Of a stretch of 49,459 nucleotides of DNA, positions 33,701-41,474 are shown piece after piece. The position numbers and the translations under genes are program-made. The stretch's first letter is position 1, and each line of letters starts with the position of its first letter. The notes under the pieces are model-generated. The model ran no database searches, was not told the origin of the DNA, and was given only the letters and a program-made list of their open reading frames with translations. The stretch comes from Mayfieldus sp038317345 (GTDB lineage Bacteria > Actinomycetota > Thermoleophilia > Solirubrobacterales > 70-9), in contig JBBQBH010000018.1 in the NCBI GenBank assembly GCA_038317345.1, positions 1 through 49,459 of the forward strand, read 5' to 3'.

Positions 33701-34299
33701 GAGTGTTGCGGTGGCGCGAGGGAGACTGGGAGGCGGCGGAGGAGTCGCTGCGACGCGCCCACGAAGTCGCGGAGCAGGTGGGTCGCTCAGAGGTCGCCTT
33801 CTCGTCGCTTTACTGGCTCGCCGCCGTGCACTCGGATCGCGGCGAGCACGCCGCCGCCGAGACGGCGCTTGCGCAGGCGCTCGACGTCGGCGAGCGTGCG
33901 GGCTTGGTCGCGCAACTGGTCGAGGCAAGCTCGGCGCGCGCGGTGAACCTGGCGCTCGGCGGGCGCGAGGAGCACGCCCGCGAGGCGGCGGAGGGTGCCG
34001 CCCATTTGGCCGAGCGACTGCAGCAGTACCCGGTGGGACGGGCGGCGACCAGGGAGGCCGCCGGCGTGACGGCAACTGACCCCACGGAGGGCGCCGCCGC
34101 GCTCGAGGAGGCCGGTGCAGCCTGGGAACAGCTGGGGCATCCGCTGGACGCGGCCCGCTGCGAGGAGCTTCGCGGTCGCCGCTTGGCCGAAGACGACGCC
34201 GACGCCGCCCGCGAGGCGCTCGACTCGGCCGCGCAACGCTACGAGCAGCTCGGTGTCGCCCACCTGGCTGAGCGGGCACGCGAGCTGGTCGGCGCCTAG
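30742..34299 (+). CDS. zinc-ribbon / class III adenylate cyclase / AAA / TPR regulatory protein
   Basis: 1185 residues. The N-terminus has two zinc ribbons (four C-x2-C pairs in residues 5-48). Then comes a class III nucleotide cyclase domain (about 75-250) with both metal Asp residues (F-A-D-L-S-G-Y and I-G-D-N-V-M-A-V-F) and R-V-G-I-N-S-G. An AAA/NB-ARC-like ATPase follows (G-Q-A-G-V-G-K-S near residue 309, then V-V-A-F-E-D-I-H-W-A-D-E), and TPR-like helices run from about 700 to the end. No HTH is visible at the C-terminus. It probably makes cAMP in response to a signal sensed by the TPR part. Translation starts at ATG 30742. Confidence 0.9.
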   Translation: MEVACPSCGAENPERARFCMSCGTQFNPHCPSCGAESPPGAKFCIECGTALASADASGQAPSAPPAAAAEAAEPLPEERRQVSVLFADLSGYTAVAERMDPEAVKQLLDRTLRRLGEEVTLFGGTVDKYIGDNVMAVFGAPHSHEDDPERAVRAGLAMQEAMERLNERHAPKSEVNFLLRVGINSGEVLAGRMGDGYTVIGDTVNVAARLQAAARPGSVTVGESTFRATREAISYDELEPMELKGKSKLVPAWEATGALAERQRGAERPGAPLVGRADESALLVSLAERVEREGRPYLVTVIGQAGVGKSRLLREFGARVAKLEPPPKLLTGECPPYGTGISYWALGEMIRTEFGIGGGEPSESAWAKLRDGMAERMNGGGGDEGAERNAALIARMLGIEPGDGAPPLESKDPQRMRESLFSAIRVLLEAISSTQPLVVAFEDIHWADEGMLDLIEHLARWMRGPMLLVCMARDELLDRRTDWAGARRNATSIYLDPLSDSETEELVESLYGNGNHELVSRVAERAGGNPLFAEEMVNRLQEGGDEPDVLPETVHSVLAARLDSLAPFERRLLQQAAVVGQNFWEGILLSAAGQSEAAVRDALGSLQDKELVISNPSSRLAGELEYAFKHALIRDVAYGMLPKATRCRQHFQVGGFIEERVGERGERAVALIADHYGRAASLGSEAGIDADELREMNVKAVDYLEAAGDAALALYSNQEALGHYRAARDLEGALDEAGAARIGEKAGDAALRLGRVDEAVEVWEECLDYYRRQEDLARVGDLHRKIGAGLWHKGDRGASIDHYQKGIDLLKDGPPCIELVRLYEEAASLYMHTGDNMLAIYASEKALRLAERLGEAAAASRAHGIFGRVFGRIGDFEKARENLERSVELARDSDQAEGVRALLTLGYHLEASEADYEGAGKAYTEALGLAVEVGDLPSQVELHAALAELAVYRADWETVKRETDASASLAEREGLLGKLCFPYVMRGVLRWREGDWEAAEESLRRAHEVAEQVGRSEVAFSSLYWLAAVHSDRGEHAAAETALAQALDVGERAGLVAQLVEASSARAVNLALGGREEHAREAAEGAAHLAERLQQYPVGRAATREAAGVTATDPTEGAAALEEAGAAWEQLGHPLDAARCEELRGRRLAEDDADAAREALDSAAQRYEQLGVAHLAERARELVGA

Positions 34300-34342
34300 C
34301 CGCAGCGAGACGCAGGCCCAGCGTTGGGGGTAGGTTGACCCC

Positions 34343-35158
34343 ATGCCGACCACCTCCCACAAGGACGGCACAGAGATCAGCTGGGATGCTCGCGGTGAGG
34401 GACCGACGGTCCTGCTCGCCGCGCACTGGTACGCCCACCCAAACGTAGTCACCGGGTTGGCGGACGAGCTTGCCCGAGACCACCGCATGGTCACCTACGA
34501 CCCGCGCGGCACCGGCGCCTCGACACGCCGAGGCCCCTACGACCTCGACACCGATGCCGACGACATCGCCGCGGTGGTCAAGGCGGCCGGGGCGCCCGCC
34601 GTGATTATCGGCTGGGGAGACGGTGCGATTCGCGGCGCGCGTACGGTGAAACGGCATCCCGCCCTTATTGCGGGCATCATCGCGGTGGGGGGCAATCCAT
34701 ACGCATCGTCGACGCTCGGGATGGACTCTCCGATGGGGTCGGAAGCGGTCCTGGAAGCGTTCGAGCGGTCGCTGCACACCGATTACCGCTCAACCGTGCG
34801 CGGCATGCTCCGCGCGAGCAGCCTGCAGATGAACGAGGACGAGATGCGCGAGCGGGTCGAGGAGCAGGTGGCCTACTGCTCTGCCGAAGCCGCGATCGGC
34901 CGCTTCGAGACCTGGACCTGGACCGATGGCATCGCTGACACGGCCGAGCTGAGCGATCAGATCCCGATCGTGGTGTTGCTGTTCGAGACGGAGTTCGGGC
35001 CTCCGAAGCAGATCGCCAATCGCACCAGCGAACTGCTGCCCTGCGCTGAGGTTCGAGTCCTCGACGACGGCCCGGTGAGCCGGCCCGACCTGACAGCCGA
35101 GCACGTGCGCCAGGTGACTGCGCCCCTGCGGGCCGGCGACGTCGCGAACCAGAAGTAG
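34343..35158 (+). CDS. alpha/beta-hydrolase-fold protein without a Ser nucleophile (paralogue 1)
   Basis: 271 residues with the fold's opening strands (T-E-I-S-W-D-A-R-G-E-G-P) and Y-D-P-R-G-T-G-A-S. The nucleophile elbow normally written G-x-S-x-G reads G-W-G-D-G, so there is no Ser. An Asp one place later cannot be assumed to act as in dehalogenases. The C-terminal His region is also unclear. It is followed 17 bases later by a paralogue of the same size. A non-catalytic binding or sensing role is possible, and both may be controlled together with the large cyclase just upstream (43 bases away). Confidence 0.8.
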   Translation: MPTTSHKDGTEISWDARGEGPTVLLAAHWYAHPNVVTGLADELARDHRMVTYDPRGTGASTRRGPYDLDTDADDIAAVVKAAGAPAVIIGWGDGAIRGARTVKRHPALIAGIIAVGGNPYASSTLGMDSPMGSEAVLEAFERSLHTDYRSTVRGMLRASSLQMNEDEMRERVEEQVAYCSAEAAIGRFETWTWTDGIADTAELSDQIPIVVLLFETEFGPPKQIANRTSELLPCAEVRVLDDGPVSRPDLTAEHVRQVTAPLRAGDVANQK

Positions 35159-35175
35159 CGAGGTACGGTTCGCCG

Positions 35176-36003
35176 ATGCCGGAGCTGCGCCGTCCCGACG
35201 GCACCGAGATCCATTTCGAGGTCAGGGGCCGAAGCGGACCGGTGCTGGCCCTGGCCAGCTACTGGTCGTGGATCCCCGGCGTCTACGAAGAGCTGCTCGA
35301 CGATCTCAGCGCCGACCACCGGGTCGTCGTCTACCACCTGCGCCGCACCGGCGAGTCATCGCGCAACGGTCCCTACGACATGGAGACCGATCGCATTGAC
35401 CTGGAGGCGGTCATCGACGCGGTTGGCGGTCCAGCGGTGCTGCTGGCGACCGCCGACTCTTCCAATCGCAGCGTCGTGCTGGCGGCCCGCAGACCGGAGC
35501 TCGTCGCCGCCGTGATCACGCTTGGCGCCGCGCCGTTCGCACGCGACCAGTTCGAGGGGGAGGAGGGAATGGTGACCTCGGACACGGTGGTCAACGCCTT
35601 CATCGAGATGCTGAGGCGCAGCTACAGGGGCGGCATGCGGACCTTCATGGAAGCGACGAACCCGCAGATGGACGAAGAGCAACTGCGGGAACGGGTTGCC
35701 GCGCAGGAGGAGTTCTGCACGCCAGCCGCGGCCATCGACCGCATCACCGTGTGGATCGAGGACGACCCGCGCGAGGCATCGCGCGAGATCGGCGACCGCC
35801 TCTGGGTATTCGGCGCGGCGAGCGTCGCCGGACCGTGGATGCCGCCCGCGGAGCAGGTGAAAAAGATGACCGCGGAGACCCTTCCCGCGGCGCACCTCGA
35901 ATGGATCGAGCCGGGCCCGATCAGCGCCCCGCAGACGACCGCTGAGGCGGTCCGCCGGGTCACGGCGCCGCTTCGCGCCGGTGCGGCGGAAGAGCGAAAG
36001 TAG
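35176..36003 (+). CDS. alpha/beta-hydrolase-fold protein without a Ser nucleophile (paralogue 2)
   Basis: 275 residues, similar in length and layout to the preceding protein (same opening G-T-E-I, same Y-H-L-R-R-T-G-E-S loop, same D-E-E-Q-L-R-E-R-V helix in the cap, same C-terminal T-A-E-A-V-R-R-V-T-A-P-L-R-A-G). The elbow reads A-T-A-D-S-S with no flanking glycines, even further from the catalytic pattern. Tandem duplication followed by loss of the elbow in both copies points to a conserved non-enzymatic role or an unusual active site. Confidence 0.8.
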   Translation: MPELRRPDGTEIHFEVRGRSGPVLALASYWSWIPGVYEELLDDLSADHRVVVYHLRRTGESSRNGPYDMETDRIDLEAVIDAVGGPAVLLATADSSNRSVVLAARRPELVAAVITLGAAPFARDQFEGEEGMVTSDTVVNAFIEMLRRSYRGGMRTFMEATNPQMDEEQLRERVAAQEEFCTPAAAIDRITVWIEDDPREASREIGDRLWVFGAASVAGPWMPPAEQVKKMTAETLPAAHLEWIEPGPISAPQTTAEAVRRVTAPLRAGAAEERK

Positions 36004-36013
36004 AATCGGCTCG

Positions 36014-36412
36014 ATGAGCGAGCCGCGTCCGGCCCATGTCCACGAGCGACACTTCACGATCGAGCAGGCGAACGCGTCGCTGTCGACCGTGAAGCCGCTG
36101 CTGCAACGGCTGCGCGACGCCCGCGACCTGCTGACCGACGAGGAGGCCCACGCCGCGCTCACCGACGCGGCGCCGACCAACGGCGGCGGCGAGCCGGGGA
36201 CTCAGGTCGGCGAGGCCTTCCTGGAGGTGCGACGGCTGCTGCTGGCAATGGAGGAGGCAGGGATCGTCGTCCGCGACATCGACCGCGGCCTGATCGACTT
36301 CCCGGCCATCCTCGAGCAGCGCGAGGTCTATCTCTGCTGGGAGCTCGGTGAGGACGAGGTCGCCTGGTGGCACGACCTCGACTCGGGCTACCGTGGACGC
36401 CAGCCACTCTGA
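36014..36412 (+). CDS. DUF2203 family protein
   Basis: 132 residues from ATG 36014. It opens with the family's H-F-T-I-E-Q-A-N-A-S-L helix and ends with V-Y-L-C-W-E-L-G-E-D-E-V-A-W-W-H, the hallmark of DUF2203 proteins, whose function is unknown. Helical and acidic overall. The next gene starts inside its 3' end (GTG 36393), so the two are probably coupled. Confidence 0.85.
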   Translation: MSEPRPAHVHERHFTIEQANASLSTVKPLLQRLRDARDLLTDEEAHAALTDAAPTNGGGEPGTQVGEAFLEVRRLLLAMEEAGIVVRDIDRGLIDFPAILEQREVYLCWELGEDEVAWWHDLDSGYRGRQPL

Positions 36413-36911
36413 CCCCGAGCCTTCGAACGCCGCGCCTCAGCGACTCGGTTGGTGGCAGGCGATCGGGGCGCTCACGGCGACCGAGCGACTGGCCGCGCTC
36501 GGGGCGCTGATCTGCGCCGCCGCGACCGTGCTGCCCTGGTACCAGGCCCCGATCGGAGGGTTGGTCAAGACCGGTCTCGGCAGCTTCGGCTTCGCGATGG
36601 CGGCGCAGCTGATCACCGCCGGCGCCGCGATCGGGCTGCTGATCCAGGCCGGCCGCGGTCGCCGTCCACCCCTGCCTCTGCGCGTGGGCCCGCTGCTCGT
36701 GGCAGCCGGAATCTGGGCGGGGGGGATCGTGGTCTACCTGATGTTCGACCGACCGCAGTTCGAGCTTGCGGGCTTCAACCAGGACTACGAGCTCGCCTAC
36801 GGGATCTTCGTAGCGCTCGGCGGAGCGGCCCTGCTGGCGATCGCCGGGCTGCGATTTCGGCACGTCGAGCGGGTGCGCGAGCGCAGCCAGCAGCGAACGC
36901 GCTCTAACTGA
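36393..36911 (+). CDS. four-helix membrane protein of unknown function
   Basis: 172 residues from GTG 36393, overlapping the DUF2203 gene by 20 bases. A polar N-terminus of about 20 residues precedes four membrane segments. The third and fourth flank a short external loop with F-D-R-P-Q-F-E-L. The basic C-terminus (R-F-R-H-V-E-R-V-R-E-R) is predicted inside. No family is recognised. A further upstream ATG at 36348 is unlikely because it lies deeper in the previous gene. Confidence 0.7.
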   Translation: MDASHSDPEPSNAAPQRLGWWQAIGALTATERLAALGALICAAATVLPWYQAPIGGLVKTGLGSFGFAMAAQLITAGAAIGLLIQAGRGRRPPLPLRVGPLLVAAGIWAGGIVVYLMFDRPQFELAGFNQDYELAYGIFVALGGAALLAIAGLRFRHVERVRERSQQRTRSN

Positions 36912-36970
36912 CCGCGTAAATAGTTAACTGTTCTATAACCCCACATGGTCAGTAACTGGTGAACTCCGTC

Positions 36971-36985
36971 CCAATCGATCATTGG
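36971..36985. promoter_or_regulatory. inverted repeat before the SGNH hydrolase gene
   Basis: CCAAT-N5-ATTGG lies 13 bases before ATG 36999, next to the ribosome-binding site GGGGAAGGAG. The region just upstream (36918-36940) is unusually A/T-rich for this window and includes AGTTAACT, so a promoter is likely there. Confidence 0.4.
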
Positions 36986-36998
36986 GGAAGGAGCTTCA

Positions 36999-37837
36999 AT
37001 GCGCTGCCGACTCGCCGCCGTTCTCGTCTCCACGGTTCTCATCGGTCTCCCGATCGCCGCCTCGGCTCAGGCTGGCGATCACGTCTGGGCCGACACCTAC
37101 GCCGCCCTGGGTGATTCCTACTCCTCGGGAACCGGCACGCGCGACTACTACGACCCCGACTGCCAGCGGTCCGTCTATGCCTACCCGTAGCTGCTATTCA
37201 AGAACTGGCCGCGCCGCACACCGCTCGGCACCCCGACCAGCCTCGGCGAGACGATTGCGGCCTGCGCGGGCGCGAAGACGAGCAATGTGCTCAACAACCA
37301 GGTCTACGAGATCCCGCCCGGCTCCAATTACGTCACGATCAGCATCGGCGGCAACGACGCCAACTTCAGCTCCGTGATCAAGCAGTGCGCAAAGCCATGG
37401 CCGTTCACCTGCTGGGGCGACATCAACAACGCCCAGGACTTCATCCGCAACACACTTCCGACTCGGCTGGGCAATGTCTACTCGCGGATCCGCCAGGCGG
37501 CGCCCTTCGCCTACGTGATCGTGGTCGGCTACCCGCGGCTCTTCGGGCCCCAGGAGTGCAATGGGCGGCGCGGATCTCGATCGGCGAGCAACAGAAGCTC
37601 AACCAGACCGCCGACTTGCTGCGCGACGTGACGGCCTACATGACCGCTGTGTCCGGACGCGGGTTCTATTTCGTCGACCCGATTCCGGCCTTCAAGGGTC
37701 ACGCGATCTGCAGCGGAAGCAAGGAGTGGCTGAACGGGCTCTCCAATCCAACCGGTGAGTCCTTCCACCCGAACCGAAATGGGCACAGCAAGGGCTACTA
37801 CCCACTGCTCGCCTGGACGATCGCCAGTACCCCGTGA
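36999..37837 (+). pseudogene. secreted SGNH/GDSL hydrolase with one in-frame stop and one frameshift
   Basis: A signal peptide (to A-S-A-Q-A) leads to block I G-D-S-Y-S-S-G with the catalytic Ser. A TAG at 37188-37190 interrupts the frame after Y-A-Y-P, but the same frame continues with block III G-G-N-D-A-N-F. At the GGG of 37563-37565 the frame shifts and the third part carries the catalytic His in S-F-H-P-N-R-N-G-H. Restoring one G repairs the shift; the TAG needs a base substitution (from CAG, TAC or similar). The whole would be a lipase or esterase of about 279 residues. It has two independent lesions, so it is more likely a true pseudogene than the other three. Confidence 0.85.
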
Positions 37838-37861
37838 GCTGAGCGCGAACGGTCGCCGCGA

Positions 37862-38641
37862 CTAATCGTCGGCGTCATCGGCAAGCGGCGGCGGGGGCTC
37901 GAAGCCCCACTGGCGCATCCCTGCCTCGATCCGCTCGATCACCGTGTTCAGAACAGCGACGCGGGCGTAGCGCTTCGAATCCGCCGGGATCAGGTGCCAC
38001 GGCGCGTAGGACTGGTCTGTGCGGGCGATCATGTCCTCGATCGCCTCGACGTACTTCTCGCGCATCCCACGGTTGCGCCAGTCATCATCGGTGAGCTTCC
38101 AGGCCTTGAGCGTATTGGCTTTTCGGCGCTCAAAGCGCCGCAGCTGCTCGGCGTCGGAGATGTGGAGGCAGAACTTGATCAGGATCGTGCCTTCGTCGGC
38201 GAGCGAGCGTTCGAAGTTGTTGATCTCGTCGTAGGCGCGAAGCCACCGCTCTCGGGTCGCGTACTCCTCGACCCGCTCGACCAGCACCCGCCCGTACCAG
38301 GAGCGGTCGAAGATCGCCATACCCCCCCAGCCGGGCAGCGAGGGCCAGAAACGCCAGAGGAAGTGGTGGCGCTTCTCGTCGTGGGTAGGAGCGGCGAACT
38401 GCACCACCCGCACGTGGCGGGGGTCCATCTTCGCGACCAGGCGCTTGATCGCGCCCCCCTTGCCGGAGGCATCCCAGCCCTCGAAAACGACGCAAACCGG
38501 CGGACCGATGGTCCTGTCGCCCAGAAGACCACCAAGGCTGAGCCGCAACTCGATCAGCCGGTCCTGGGCTTGGGCAAGCGCCCGCTCCTCCTCCTTGCGG
38601 GAGAGCTTCAGGCTGAGGTCAAGCTCGTCGAGCCTCCCCAC
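37862..38641 (-). CDS. ppk2: polyphosphate kinase 2 family protein
   Basis: 259 residues from GTG 38641; the frame is open further but would enter the rhamnosidase gene. Walker A is G-W-D-A-S-G-K-G-G and Walker B-like I-F-D-R-S-W-Y-G-R, with the lid arginines in R-R-F-E-R-R-K. This single-domain form phosphorylates nucleoside mono- or diphosphates from polyphosphate. Subclass (AMP or ADP acceptor) cannot be settled from sequence. It follows the rhamnosidase gene by 10 bases. Confidence 0.92.
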   Translation of the reverse strand: MGRLDELDLSLKLSRKEEERALAQAQDRLIELRLSLGGLLGDRTIGPPVCVVFEGWDASGKGGAIKRLVAKMDPRHVRVVQFAAPTHDEKRHHFLWRFWPSLPGWGGMAIFDRSWYGRVLVERVEEYATRERWLRAYDEINNFERSLADEGTILIKFCLHISDAEQLRRFERRKANTLKAWKLTDDDWRNRGMREKYVEAIEDMIARTDQSYAPWHLIPADSKRYARVAVLNTVIERIEAGMRQWGFEPPPPLADDADD

Positions 38642-38651
38642 GCCCGCAAGC

Positions 38652-40946
38652 CTATTTCTTCTTGCCCACAGCCCAGGCGTAGGTGTGGACGCCTGGCTGC
38701 GGCTCTTCGAAACGCACATAGTTCCCCGCACGGTGCGCCTTGGCGTCGCCGACCGGGTGGCTGTGGGTCCAGACGACGCGGCCGTCGCGACCGATTGTGC
38801 GCTTGGCGCCGAGCAGCGGCACCGCGACGGTGCCAGTGGCGCCCCGTGGCGCCTTCACCGTCAGCCGGAACGAGTGTTTCCGGACCGTATCGCGCTCCCA
38901 ACGGACCCCGAGCTTGCCCACCGGCGTGCCCACCGAGCCCTGGGCGAACTTGAGGTCGCCTGGCTGGGGCTCAACGAGCCAGGTCTTCCAGCCTGGGCTC
39001 GCCGGTCGCATCCCCAGCACATAGGCGGAGAGTGCCGCGGTCGGTGCGGTGCTCCAGCCATGCGCGAGCGAGGTCTCACCTGATCTGGAGTTTTCGACGA
39101 TCGGCGAGCCGTTCGGGTGAGCGCTCTCGTAGGGCGCCACTGCGCCGTCCACGGTCATCTTCTCCCACAGGGTGTCGCCCGGATCGCCCAAGACCATGTG
39201 GCCCCAGAGCCGGCGAATCAGACCGAGCGCCTCGCCGGTTTGGTAGTACTGAAGGCGCGCCAGCACCTCCCAGCCGGACTCGAAGGGCGAGATATAGCGA
39301 CCCATAAAGGGGTCGTTGTCGAACTGGCCGGTCGCGGTTCCGAACGGCGTCGCCAGCGTGCCGCCGAGGAAGTTGAGCGCCGAGCCGGCGGCCGGCCCGC
39401 GAAGAACGCCGGCGAGAATCGCCTGTACGTTGGCGTCCTGAGTGTGATTCCCGGTTGGGTCGGCGGTGTCGAGGCGCAATGCCCCGACCGAGGGATCGAA
39501 GAGTGCGGCGCGGATCGACGCGGCCAGTCGCCTGGACATCTCGGCGTAGCGCCTTCCGAGGTGGGGGTTGCCCAGTTCCTTCTCGAGGGTGGACGCGCTC
39601 TGCAGGGCACGAACCCAGACCGAGTTGGTGTCGGCATCCTCCCCGGCCGCCAGGTCGGGGGGGTGCCAGTTGAGCTCACCCTGCTGGGTCACGAACAGCC
39701 CTCGCGGACCGATTCCCTTCTGGAAGTAGCGGATCGCTCGCTGCACGACCGGCAGCCACCCGGCCACCCTCGGATCGGCGGTCATCCGGTAGTACTGCGC
39801 GACGCCGACCGCGAACCACGCCGTGTAGGAGGGAAGTCGCTGCGCGGTGACGCAGGTGCAGATTCCGCGAGCGGATGGCGGCGGGCCGTTGGGGGGTCCG
39901 GGCTCGGGGCACTGCACGTTGACCTCCGACACCTGCGGAATGAAGCCGCCGTGGACCTGCTGGCAGGTGAACATCTGGATCGAGCGGCGCAGGTAGATCG
40001 GCAGGTCACGAACGGTGTAGAAGCCGGCCATGCTCTCGATCGGTAAGTCGCCCAGCCAGACCAGACGGTCGCGCTTGGCCCCATCGGTGACCGCGAAGTT
40101 GTTGCCGCGCGCCGGGTCGCCGTAGGTATCGACGTCGAGCGTGTATGCGCCCGCGTACCAGATCCGGTTCAGCAGGTCGTCGCTGGAGAGGAAGTGCCCG
40201 ACGTAGTGGCCGACCCCGGGGCGCAGGTGGGTCACCGCGACACGGATGTAGTCGATTTGAACGTTGCCCGCCCCGGCCAACTGGACGTAGATGTAGCGCT
40301 CCGCGCCACGCACCCCGCCCAGCGTGTAGTTGCCGGGCGCGCCGGGAACGATGTCGGAGCGAGCCGAGGGGTCGTCGCTGCGGCCCTGCGAGCCGTGATC
40401 GACGTCGCCTCCAGGACCAAGGAAGCGCCGCGCTTCGCTGTAGGCGAGTTGGATTGGAGTGCCGGTGTTTGCACTCACGCCGATCTCTATGCGCCCGCCG
40501 GTGAGCCGGCCCAGGTCGATCACCTCGTAGGGGCCGTTCGCGCCCGTGGAGTTGAACGTGGTGACGCTGCCGTCGGCGGCGCTGAGCCCGGCCGGGTTGT
40601 CGATCGTGTTTCCCGCCTTTGTGTTCTGCACGTCGACGCTTGCCGGATAGACCTCCGGACTCGGACTGTCGAGGACGTAGCCGCGCCAGGCCCCGCTGGC
40701 GGCGATCCCGTGCCGCGAGAAGTGGGCCGACGGCCCGTGCTTGGAGCCTCCGATCGGCCCGGTCTGGGCTTGCTGATCGCCCTTCCCACCATGGCCATGC
40801 TTGGGGTGATGCTTGCCCGCGCCCGGATGCGGATGGTGGTGGCCGCTGCGCGCAACGGCACTGGCCGAGAGCACGGACGCCGCAATCGCAACAGACGCGA
40901 TCGCTCGGGCGCCAGCAGCCTTTCCTGTCAGTCGAGTCGTCTTCAA
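38652..40946 (-). CDS. secreted alpha-L-rhamnosidase-like glycoside hydrolase (GH78-type)
   Basis: 764 residues from TTG 40946, which gives a standard signal peptide (A-S-V-A-I-A-A-S-V-L-S); ATG 41045 would overlap the upstream gene and displace the signal. After the signal comes a His-rich spacer (H-H-H-P-H-P and K-H-H-P-K-H-G-H). A beta-sandwich domain (about 90-250) precedes an (alpha/alpha)6 barrel with D-G-A-K-R-D-R-L-V-W-L-G-D (general-acid region of GH78) and F-E-S-G-W-E. A C-terminal beta domain follows. It should cut rhamnose-containing glycans outside the cell. The His-rich stretch may bind metal. Confidence 0.85.
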   Translation of the reverse strand: MKTTRLTGKAAGARAIASVAIAASVLSASAVARSGHHHPHPGAGKHHPKHGHGGKGDQQAQTGPIGGSKHGPSAHFSRHGIAASGAWRGYVLDSPSPEVYPASVDVQNTKAGNTIDNPAGLSAADGSVTTFNSTGANGPYEVIDLGRLTGGRIEIGVSANTGTPIQLAYSEARRFLGPGGDVDHGSQGRSDDPSARSDIVPGAPGNYTLGGVRGAERYIYVQLAGAGNVQIDYIRVAVTHLRPGVGHYVGHFLSSDDLLNRIWYAGAYTLDVDTYGDPARGNNFAVTDGAKRDRLVWLGDLPIESMAGFYTVRDLPIYLRRSIQMFTCQQVHGGFIPQVSEVNVQCPEPGPPNGPPPSARGICTCVTAQRLPSYTAWFAVGVAQYYRMTADPRVAGWLPVVQRAIRYFQKGIGPRGLFVTQQGELNWHPPDLAAGEDADTNSVWVRALQSASTLEKELGNPHLGRRYAEMSRRLAASIRAALFDPSVGALRLDTADPTGNHTQDANVQAILAGVLRGPAAGSALNFLGGTLATPFGTATGQFDNDPFMGRYISPFESGWEVLARLQYYQTGEALGLIRRLWGHMVLGDPGDTLWEKMTVDGAVAPYESAHPNGSPIVENSRSGETSLAHGWSTAPTAALSAYVLGMRPASPGWKTWLVEPQPGDLKFAQGSVGTPVGKLGVRWERDTVRKHSFRLTVKAPRGATGTVAVPLLGAKRTIGRDGRVVWTHSHPVGDAKAHRAGNYVRFEEPQPGVHTYAWAVGKKK

Positions 40947-40995
40947 CCTGCCTGGGGCCTCCCCGGCACCGGTGCCAACGCCGCCCGCCGCAATG

Positions 40996-41259
40996 CTAGC
41001 CGGCGATTCCGGCGGGTACGCGGGGCGGCGGCGGCGGCTCGTCATTCGTAGTCGCTTTTAGGGCCAATGGCAACAAAAAAGCGCCAACGACGATCAGGAG
41101 CACCCCGATTCCGACCAGCAATCGCGACCGTGTCAGGTTTCCGAGGATGCCGAAGACGAAGCCGAGCAGCATCAGCGTCGCGTAGGGGCCGAAGTTGCGT
41201 GGTAGGGCCGCGACCAGCGCGGGGACGAGCGTCGAGGCTGCGACGAGCAGGGCCGACAC
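40996..41259 (-). CDS. small membrane protein of unknown function
   Basis: 87 residues with two or three hydrophobic segments (residues 1-20, 25-42 and 48-68) and a polar Pro-rich end (P-P-P-P-P-R). It starts 48 bases from palindromic element 2. No family is recognised; similar short membrane proteins are common in actinomycetes. Confidence 0.6.
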   Translation of the reverse strand: MSALLVAASTLVPALVAALPRNFGPYATLMLLGFVFGILGNLTRSRLLVGIGVLLIVVGAFLLPLALKATTNDEPPPPPRVPAGIAG

Positions 41260-41307
41260 GGGCCGATTATCGCCGCCGGGGCGCCGAGGGGCGGCGGGTA
41301 TCCTGCC

Positions 41308-41474
41308 CTAGTGGCGGCTCCCGCAACGCCTCACCGGAAATGACGACCCCAGATCACCACCAGGCTGCGTCCTCGGTCGCCCAAGTAGACCTACTACTTG
41401 GGCTCCCTGCGTCCTTGCCTGGCGGCGCCTGGAATACGTCATTTCCAGGCTCCCGTCACGGGAGACGCCACTAG
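41308..41474. repeat. palindromic element 2 (167 bp) with 51-nt central module
   Basis: Arms 41308-41365 and 41417-41474 are both 58 bp and match at 39 positions without gaps, with perfect blocks CTAGTGGCG, CTCCCG, GGAAATGACG and CCAGGC. The centre is exactly 41391. The 51-nt core (41366-41416) contains CCCAAGTAG and CTACTTGGG as a 9-bp hairpin, flanked by GCGTCCT direct repeats. The same core recurs at 48897-48947. The right arm ends one base before ATG 41475 of the MoxR gene, so in RNA it would enclose the translation start region. Confidence 0.88.

Noticed and set aside
30706..33762. 1018-residue open frame antisense to the cyclase gene
   Set aside because: It mirrors a gene with clear domains; long antisense frames are expected in very GC-rich coding DNA, and its translation shows no domain or start signal.
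37188..37190. TAG read as pyrrolysine or another recoded residue
   Set aside because: Other TAG codons here end normal genes, no PylRS or tRNA is seen, and the same gene has an additional frameshift.
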